A stretch of 43,826 bases of DNA. Origin: a virus. A program made the translations under genes and the position numbers. This document shows positions 38,782 to 43,826 of the stretch, piece after piece. The notes under the pieces were generated by a model. The model was not told where the DNA came from. It saw only the letters and a program-made list of their open reading frames with translations, and searched no databases. The first letter of the stretch is position 1; every line of letters starts with the position of its first letter. Location of the stretch: the IMG/VR virus record IMGVR_UViG_3300045453_000084, positions 1 to 43,826 of that record. One strand, written 5' to 3'.

Positions 38782-38952
38782 GTGACCGCTCAGCCGGGCG
38801 AGCCCGCCACCAAGCTCCCCGAAAGCCGCTCGGCATACATGATCGACGCCCGCGTGCACGAGGGCGTGCTGTGGCGGCTCGCGCGGCTGCGGCGACAGCA
38901 CCCGGAGCACGTCATCGTTCCCGCCGACGTCTGGAAAGGACTTCCTCAATGA
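38782..38952 (+). CDS. Small basic protein, 56 aa
   Basis: GTG start three bases after the DUF2303 stop. Reads VTAQPGEPATKLPESRSAYM, then RVHEGVLWRLARLRRQHPEH and IVPADVWKGLPQ. Stop overlaps the next ATG as ATGA, which supports it. No family known. Confidence 0.65.
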   Translation: MTAQPGEPATKLPESRSAYMIDARVHEGVLWRLARLRRQHPEHVIVPADVWKGLPQ

Positions 38953-39308
38953 TCGTCGTCCGCGTCGAGCTGCACAGCGCCGTCAACGGCCGGGTCACCG
39001 AGCTGGCGCGGGCGTACATCTGCAACATCGGCGGCACCGCGCAGCTGGGCGACTACGACGTCCGCACCTTGCGTGGCCGCAGCAAGGCCGACCTCGACGA
39101 GAACGTCGTGCAGCGCCGCGCCCAGGTGATCGGCCACGCGCGGCTGCGCGAGCACGTCTGGAACCTCGTCGCGAAGGCACTCGTGGGCATGGGCTACGGA
39201 GCGAAGGCCCCGGCTCAGGAACGTGCGCAGGCGGAGCCGAGCGAGCTCCCGGACCTTCGCTCCGCTGCAGGCCCTGCCGCTCGCCCACGCGCCGGTGACG
39301 GCGCGTGA
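38949..39308 (+). CDS. Hypothetical protein with repeat-encoded C-terminus
   Basis: 119 aa. N-terminal part: MIVVRVELHSAVNGRVTELA, ARAYICNIGGTAQLGDYDVR, NVVQRRAQVIGHARLREHVW, a strand-helix fold of unknown function. The last ~30 residues, from AQERAQAEPSELP, come from dispersed repeat copy J and are low-complexity. The native protein likely ended near KALVGMGYG. Stop lies at the end of the repeat hairpin. Confidence 0.72.
   Translation: MIVVRVELHSAVNGRVTELARAYICNIGGTAQLGDYDVRTLRGRSKADLDENVVQRRAQVIGHARLREHVWNLVAKALVGMGYGAKAPAQERAQAEPSELPDLRSAAGPAARPRAGDGA
39219..39307 (+). repeat. Dispersed structured repeat, copy J
   Basis: GAACGTGCGCAG box, GAGCGAGCTCCC, outer stem GCGAGC/GCTCGC, inner CTTCG.. 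to ..GCAGG arms, CCCTGCCGCTCGCC, then hairpin CACGCGCC / GGCGCGTG (39286-39293, 39300-39307). The TGA of the 119-aa gene is at the 3' arm. Closest relative is copy B. Confidence 0.85.
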
Positions 39309-39313
39309 CCGCC

Positions 39314-39595
39314 CTACGCCTTCTGCCGCTCCAGCGCGGCGACCAACACGGCCACGTCGCGCCGATCCTGCGGCATGTACCCTTTCGGCTCGTAGAGGTG
39401 CGGCAGCTCGGCGCGCATCATGGTGCGCTCGCCCTCGGGATAGGCGCCGGCCTCGAGCTGGCGGATCGCCTCGAGCAGCTGGTCGGCCTGCCAGCCCGTG
39501 AACTCTCCCGACTTCCCTGCCTCCGCCAGGAGCCGCTCGATGCGCTGCACCAGGTTCCGCCGCGCGGTCTCCATCGCTTTCACTGTCAGAGTCAT
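39314..39595 (-). CDS. Hypothetical protein on the opposite strand, 93 aa
   Basis: The only minus-strand gene in the rightward operon. MTLTVKAMETARRNLVQRIE, ERLLAEAGKSGEFTGWQADQ, LLEAIRQLEAGAYPEGERTM and C-terminal YEPKGYMPQDRRDVAVLVAA. Helical, no family known. The start is 16 bases from the start of the divergent ASCH-like gene, so the two may share control. Confidence 0.68.
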   Translation of the reverse strand: MTLTVKAMETARRNLVQRIERLLAEAGKSGEFTGWQADQLLEAIRQLEAGAYPEGERTMMRAELPHLYEPKGYMPQDRRDVAVLVAALERQKA

Positions 39596-39611
39596 GGCGA
39601 GGGTGTAGCAC

Positions 39612-40412
39612 ATGGCTGACCACGGCATCCTCTTCCAGCCCGCCATGGTCCGCGCCCAGCTCGCGCGGCTGAAGACCCAGACCCGCCGCGTCGTCGCGCC
39701 GTCGAACTGCACGGTCAACGGAAGCCGGGTGCGCGCCAGTTCGCCGGCGTGGCAGGGCCTGCTGTTCGACCATCCGCGCACGATCGTGCGGACGCGGTCG
39801 ACGATGATGCAGGCGGTCGCCGGGCCCGACGCGCCCTACGACCTGCACCTCGACGTGCCGTTCCTGCATCCGGAGGATGCCGCGCGCGGACGGAAGTGGG
39901 AGGACGACGAGTGCTTCTACCGCGTGCGCCCGATCGTGCAGCGCGGCGATCGCCTGTGGGTGCGCGAATCGGCCTGGTACGATCCGGAGGTCTGCCGTGG
40001 CCTTGAGGACCGCGGCCTGCGTTGCTTCTTTCCGGGCCGCCTGGTGCGCTTCCAGGATGGCGGATGGGGCACGTCTCCGTTCGGCAATGACGACGAAATC
40101 CTGAAGCTGGCCGGTCTTCGCCGGAAGCCCTGCATCCACATGCCGCGTTGGGCATCGCGGCTGACCTGGTCGGTGACCGACGTGCGGCTGCAGCGCCTGC
40201 ACGCGATCGACGAGGCCGACGCCCAGGCTGAGGGCGCGCTGCGCATGTCGATGGACGACGAGGCGAAGTTCTACGAGACGCCCGACGGTGGCAGCTACCG
40301 CTGCGGCTTCGCCGGCATCTGGGCCCACATCAACGGCCGCGACTCGTGGGACGCCAACCCGTGGATCGTCGCCTACACCGGCGACGTCGCGAACAGGAAC
40401 ATCGACGCATGA
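39612..40412 (+). CDS. ASCH/PUA-like phage protein
   Basis: 266 aa. Pattern FQPAMVRAQLARLKTQTRRV, VRPIVQRGDRLWVRESAWYD, KPCIHMPRWASRLTWSVTDV, RLQRLHAIDEADAQAEGALR, FAGIWAHINGRDSWDANPWI. This is the phage branch of the ASCH superfamily, beta-barrel proteins thought to bind RNA or modified nucleotides. No catalytic site is known for this group. Overlaps the next gene (ATGA). Confidence 0.82.
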   Translation: MADHGILFQPAMVRAQLARLKTQTRRVVAPSNCTVNGSRVRASSPAWQGLLFDHPRTIVRTRSTMMQAVAGPDAPYDLHLDVPFLHPEDAARGRKWEDDECFYRVRPIVQRGDRLWVRESAWYDPEVCRGLEDRGLRCFFPGRLVRFQDGGWGTSPFGNDDEILKLAGLRRKPCIHMPRWASRLTWSVTDVRLQRLHAIDEADAQAEGALRMSMDDEAKFYETPDGGSYRCGFAGIWAHINGRDSWDANPWIVAYTGDVANRNIDA

Positions 40413-40897
40413 CCGAGCGTTTCGTACTCCGCCTCAAGCGCACCTGCCGGAACTGCCAGCATTGGAACGAGACGATGTACGGCGACTGCCTCGAGGCGCA
40501 CGGGCCGAAGTTCCAGCAGTACACCGATGCCGACGACACCTGCAGCTACTTCGAGCGCGGGGCGTGGACGAAGCCCGACCAGCGCACCGCCTGCTCGATC
40601 TGCGGCGACAAGATCGGGCCGCATCGCAGCTGGGGTCGCGACACCAAGAACGAGCTGCCGTTCCTGCTGGCCGAGCTGCGCATCCCGCTCTGCGCCGGGT
40701 GCGGGCGCAGCGTCTTTGCCGCTCCCAGCGCCTGGTACAAGCGGGTCGGCACCAACGACACGCCGCGCGAGATGCTGAGCATCATCCGCAAGGTGAGGGA
40801 ATGCCACGGCGTGCTGCAGCGCGCCGCCAACGGCGGCATGGAACATTGGCCCTATCAGGAGAGCCCGGATGGCGCGGAAGAAGCAGCCCGTCGTTAG
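40409..40897 (+). CDS. Cys-rich zinc-binding protein, 162 aa
   Basis: Three cysteine clusters: TCRNCQHWNE, TACSICGDKIG and PLCAGCGRSV, plus CLEAHG and TCSYFE. Likely one or two zinc ribbons. C-terminal helix EMLSIIRKVRECHGVLQRAA. Probably a nucleic-acid or protein-binding early regulator; family unknown. The next gene starts inside its 3' end. Confidence 0.72.
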   Translation: MTERFVLRLKRTCRNCQHWNETMYGDCLEAHGPKFQQYTDADDTCSYFERGAWTKPDQRTACSICGDKIGPHRSWGRDTKNELPFLLAELRIPLCAGCGRSVFAAPSAWYKRVGTNDTPREMLSIIRKVRECHGVLQRAANGGMEHWPYQESPDGAEEAARR

Positions 40898-41105
40898 CAA
40901 GGACAACTGGCCCGACACGCTGGCCGATCTCGGCATCGCCCTGATCGACGACTATCACCGGCTGCGCCGCGGCGAGATCAGCCCCGCCCAGGCGCGCGTC
41001 GCCAGCGCGCTCGCCGAGCAGGCGCTGCGCAGCGTGCACCTGCAGTTCCAGGGCCTGCGCTTCCTCGGCGAGCAGGCCAAGCTGATCGAGGGCACGAAGC
41101 GGTGA
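40869..41105 (+). CDS. Hypothetical helical protein, 78 aa
   Basis: MARKKQPVVSKDNWPDTLAD, then IALIDDYHRLRRGEISPAQA and RVASALAEQALRSVHLQFQG. All helical, overlaps its neighbours at both ends (29 bases, then GTGA). No family known. Confidence 0.7.
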   Translation: MARKKQPVVSKDNWPDTLADLGIALIDDYHRLRRGEISPAQARVASALAEQALRSVHLQFQGLRFLGEQAKLIEGTKR

Positions 41106-41626
41106 GCGATCTCCTGCAGCAGCTCGACGACGCCAAGGCCAACGTCGCTCGCCTTGAGCGCGAGGTCGCCCGCGCCCACTGCAGCGAGGTCGGACACGAC
41201 CTGAAGCACATCGGCGGCCGCAATGCCGGCTGCCTGAACCGGGACTGCGCCTGCTCGGTGCCAGTGCACGAGTGCTCCAAGTGCGGCGGGTGCGATTACG
41301 GCGACAACGAAGAGGCCGACCAAGTCCGCGCGCAGTGTCCCAACCGGGATCACATCCACATAGTCGGCATCGCCCTGAGGTTACCAGACGGCCGGATCGT
41401 GTCGGCCCGAGAGCCGGCCCGCCACAGCCACGTCATCGCCATGCTGGGCAAGGCGCACGAATCTGCCGAGACGATCGCCAACAGCGAGCAGGGCTTCATC
41501 GACGATCACGGCCGGTTCCTGAACCGCGCCGACGCCCTCACGCTTGCGCGGTCGACCGGGCAGATGAAGCCACGCCAGCCCGGCCACTACGACGGGCCTG
41601 AGCTCTACTCGGAGGATTTGTGGTGA
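41102..41626 (+). CDS. Conserved phage protein with Cys-rich centre, 174 aa
   Basis: GTG start (GTGA). Coiled N-terminus LLQQLDDAKANVARLEREVA, Cys/His-rich middle (AGCLNRDCACSVPVHECSKC GG region, likely zinc-binding), then the C-terminal block IALRLPDGRIVSAREPARHS, SEQGFIDDHGRFLNRADALT and GPELYSEDLW. That last block is a frequent phage module of unknown role. Confidence 0.75.
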   Translation: MSDLLQQLDDAKANVARLEREVARAHCSEVGHDLKHIGGRNAGCLNRDCACSVPVHECSKCGGCDYGDNEEADQVRAQCPNRDHIHIVGIALRLPDGRIVSAREPARHSHVIAMLGKAHESAETIANSEQGFIDDHGRFLNRADALTLARSTGQMKPRQPGHYDGPELYSEDLW

Positions 41627-41970
41627 CCGACCTCTCCCTCACCGATGCCGCCCGGGCCATGGGCTGGTCGCGGCGGTCGCTGCTGCGCAAGCTTGCCGAG
41701 CACCGGATCTCGACCTACGGTTCCGGCCGCCTCGAGCGCATCACGCCGCACAATCTCGAGCTGCTGAAGGCCAAGGAGCTGCGATGCCGTACAAGCTCAT
41801 CCCCCCGGGAAGGCGCGGCCCCTGCTGGTATGTCCGCGGAATCGATGCGAGCGGGAACTTCGAGTATTCAACGGGCAAAGACGATCGGCGCTCAGCTGCG
41901 AAATGGGTCGAGGAGGTATTCCTCCCCGACCGCGCGCGTCGTCGCGTTCCCGGAAAGGGTGAATCGGTAG
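41623..41970 (+). CDS. Excisionase-like HTH protein overlapping the integrase
   Basis: 115 aa from a GTG overlapping the upstream stop, GGAGG 7 bases before. Residues 1-50 are a MerR/Xis-type HTH: LTDAARAMGWSRRSLLRKLA, EHRISTYGSGRLERITPHNL. The remaining 60 residues, from RCRTSSSPREGA, are read out of frame inside the first 187 bases of the integrase gene and look like non-native sequence. The original stop was probably lost. Likely controls excision. Confidence 0.72.
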   Translation: MTDLSLTDAARAMGWSRRSLLRKLAEHRISTYGSGRLERITPHNLELLKAKELRCRTSSSPREGAAPAGMSAESMRAGTSSIQRAKTIGAQLRNGSRRYSSPTARVVAFPERVNR

Positions 41971-42902
41971 GCTTCGCGGCCGCCGCCAGGCTCTACAGGG
42001 CCGCCAACCCGCACCTGTCGAAGGCCGACCTCCGCGCGATCGACGCGCTCGCCGCCGAGATCGGCGACCTCGACTGCCGGTCGGTCGGGCACCCCAACCT
42101 CGTCGCCGCCGCCAACGCGCTGAAGCCGGGCCTCTCCGACTCGACGAAGAATCGGTCGGTCATGAGCCCCGGCGCGGCCGTGCTGCACTACGCCGCCGAT
42201 CAGGGATGGTGCGACTACAAGCGGCTGCCGAAGTTCTGGGTGAGCCGGAAGTCGCCGCGCTCGCCGGCGAAGCAGGAGGACATGGCCAGGCTGCTGGCCC
42301 ACCTCGCCGACCCGATCGAGGAGCTGGCGCCTCAATGGGCGGTCAAGGGCGGCGTCGACCCCAACCTCGCCCACAAGAAGATCCTGCTGATGCTGTTGTT
42401 CGAACTCGGGCTGCGCCTCAGCGACAACCTCCGGATCTGCTGGACCGACATCGACCTGCAGGCCGCCAAAGTCCAGGTGCGGATCGGCAAGACCGACGAC
42501 GTAGCCAGCCTCGAGATCAGCGCGGCGATCGTCGCCGAGCTCGCCAACCTGCCCGAGGAGAGGAAGCGCGGCCGGCTTTTCCCCTGGTCGACCAGCCGAG
42601 GCGTCTATGCCTGGCTCGACCGGGTGAAGCGCCGCGCCAAGGTCCACTACACCCCGCACCTCAGCCGCCACGCCCTGGCGACGGCCGCCGACGAGGCCCA
42701 GATCCCCGACAAGCGGGCCGCCGAGCTGGGGGTGTGGGCCGATCCGCGCAGCCTGCAGCGGTACCAGCACGTCCGGCCGACGCCGATCCCGGGGCGGACG
42801 GCGGGGCTCCTCCTCGAGGAGCCGGCCCAGAAGCCGCTAGAAGCCGCGCCAGAGGCCGGAAACGAGGGCCAGGAGACGACTAACCGCAAGAGGACGGCCT
42901 AG
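41784..42902 (+). CDS. Tyrosine integrase
   Basis: 372 aa with AAGGAG before the ATG. C-terminal catalytic domain: Arg211 in LGLRLSDNLR, Lys near 236 in VRIGKTDD, HLSRH (His292, Arg295), GVWAD (Trp318 at the His/Trp position) and nucleophile Tyr327 in RYQHV. The N-terminal part (about 1-150) holds an arm-binding region (KLIPPGRRGPCWYVRGIDAS) and a core-binding helical domain. Last gene of the rightward operon; attP should be near, but no core repeat was found in this window. Confidence 0.95.
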   Translation: MPYKLIPPGRRGPCWYVRGIDASGNFEYSTGKDDRRSAAKWVEEVFLPDRARRRVPGKGESVGFAAAARLYRAANPHLSKADLRAIDALAAEIGDLDCRSVGHPNLVAAANALKPGLSDSTKNRSVMSPGAAVLHYAADQGWCDYKRLPKFWVSRKSPRSPAKQEDMARLLAHLADPIEELAPQWAVKGGVDPNLAHKKILLMLLFELGLRLSDNLRICWTDIDLQAAKVQVRIGKTDDVASLEISAAIVAELANLPEERKRGRLFPWSTSRGVYAWLDRVKRRAKVHYTPHLSRHALATAADEAQIPDKRAAELGVWADPRSLQRYQHVRPTPIPGRTAGLLLEEPAQKPLEAAPEAGNEGQETTNRKRTA

Positions 42903-42938
42903 CCGCCTCTCCACAGCCTTTCGTGCTGTAATGAGACT

Positions 42939-43826
42939 ATGGCCGCCTACAAGGACCTCGAGCTGCTGGTCACCAAGATCCAGAAGCAGCTCGCCCCGAA
43001 CGCCCAGGTCACCCACAACGTGAAGCTGCCCGGCCGGCACACCGGGATCGACCGCCAGATCGACGTCCTGGTGCACCAGCAGGTCGGCCAGTATCCGATC
43101 AACGTCATCATCGACTGCAAGGATCACCAGGCCCCTGTCGACGTGAAGGGCGTCGAGGAATTCAACGGATTGCTCGATGACGTGGGAGCCCAGAAGGGCG
43201 TGCTGGTCTCGCCGGCGGGCTTTACCTCGACGGCGAAGACCCGCGCCGAGAAGCTCCAGATCGATCTCTACAGCCCGGTCGACACCGACCCGCACAAGTG
43301 GCAGGTGAAGGCAACGATCCCAGTCGTGTGCGACTTCCGCAGCGCCGGCATTTCATTCCGGGTGGGCGTGAGCGCGCCGTACCCTTTCGCAATGCCGGAC
43401 AACTTCTTCGAGCAGATGGTCTTCGACGAAGAAGACCGCGAGCTCGGCAGCATGATCGACGCTGCCGCGGCCAAATGGAATGACGGCAAGTGGCCGATCA
43501 CGCCCGGAACCCACTCCGACATGAAGATCTTCGACGCGGACGAGACCCGCATGGACAACGGATATGACGGAGGCATTCGTTGCAGCGTCGACCTGTCGGC
43601 CAGCATCTTCGTCGAGAGCAGGCTCTATTTTGGCCAGTTCGACGTAACCAGCATTTCGGGCTTCGCTGATCACATCCGCGGAGGCGTGATTACCAATGCC
43701 TTCACCGTCGGAATGCTGGATCCGAACGAGGTGATGGAGAAGTGGCAGAAGATCGAAAGGGTCGAAGATGCACCCCAACGGCCCGTGCTGTCGGTGCGGG
43801 GCTTGGTCGCCTGGCTTTCGAATTGA
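42939..43826 (+). CDS. Mrr-like restriction endonuclease (PD-DXK)
   Basis: 295 aa, stop at the last base of the window. N-terminal Mrr-type fold: RQIDVLVHQQVG with Asp42, VIIDCKDH with Asp59-x-Lys61, then VEEFNGLLDDVGAQKGVLVS and GFTSTAKTRAEKL. The C-terminal half (about 125-295) is strand-rich and unassigned; it may sense the target. Located just past the integrase, where phages often carry defence cargo or where the host flank begins. No methyltransferase partner next to it. Confidence 0.85.
   Translation: MAAYKDLELLVTKIQKQLAPNAQVTHNVKLPGRHTGIDRQIDVLVHQQVGQYPINVIIDCKDHQAPVDVKGVEEFNGLLDDVGAQKGVLVSPAGFTSTAKTRAEKLQIDLYSPVDTDPHKWQVKATIPVVCDFRSAGISFRVGVSAPYPFAMPDNFFEQMVFDEEDRELGSMIDAAAAKWNDGKWPITPGTHSDMKIFDADETRMDNGYDGGIRCSVDLSASIFVESRLYFGQFDVTSISGFADHIRGGVITNAFTVGMLDPNEVMEKWQKIERVEDAPQRPVLSVRGLVAWLSN

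Noticed and set aside
42903-42938. attR/attL core next to the integrase
   Set aside because: I compared this gap by eye with 1-2160 and found no shared run of 12 or more bases; no tRNA gene is present. The att sites may lie outside the window.

Overview
This window is a nearly complete, temperate, HK97-type siphophage genome sitting as a prophage in a high-GC (roughly two-thirds G+C) bacterium. Codon use, the GTA-type 3-TM holin and the DUF1376, DUF2303 and carph-isopro style proteins all point to an alphaproteobacterium; I cannot name the genus. No rRNA, tRNA or CRISPR array is visible, and no att core repeat was found.

Layout. 1-2000: a small unknown gene, an SRAP (YedK/HMCES-like) protein and a DUF4258 / HTH toxin-antitoxin-like pair, possibly host or moron DNA. 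A strong leftward intrinsic terminator at 2010-2047 closes the phage late operon. 2161-22520 (all minus strand, read right to left): TerS, TerL, portal, prohead protease, HK97 capsid, connectors, tail terminator, tail tube, tail chaperone with a -1 frameshift, tape measure, tail tip, discoidin-like tail protein, fibre, then the lysis set (1-TM protein, GH19 endolysin, tiny membrane protein, holin). 22621-31148 (minus): early/middle genes, with two HNH nucleases, three different DNA methyltransferases, DUF1376 and DUF6362-like proteins, a TetR-like HTH, an HD phosphohydrolase and a MazG-like protein; a secreted nuclease lies on the plus strand among them. 31174-33778: a CII-like regulator, three plus-strand small-gene cassettes with structured leaders, and leftward Cro-side genes. 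33852-35680: CI/S24 repressor and two lysogeny genes (TagO/VasI-like secreted protein, membrane protein). 35947-42902 (plus): rightward early operon ending in excisionase-like and tyrosine integrase genes. 42939-43826: an Mrr-like restriction nuclease.

Control. Five 17-bp dyads of the form CGATACA-N3-TGTATCG lie in two clusters: three between the Cro-like gene and cI, and two in front of the rightward operon. In both places a TTGAC(A/G)-17-TATCG(C/T) promoter is overlapped in the same geometry, so one repressor should shut the left and right early promoters together. Most gene junctions are 1-4 base overlaps, and GTGA junctions are as common as ATGA ones.

The most unusual content is (1) an 11-copy dispersed, foldable repeat family placed at gene ends and starts, with covarying stems and a variable terminal hairpin that usually overlaps the neighbouring gene's stop or start codon, and (2) a run of three cassettes at 31.8-32.95 kb, each with a leader whose Shine-Dalgarno region lies in or against a covarying hairpin and each driving a small ORF. 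Both are candidates for undescribed cis-acting systems.
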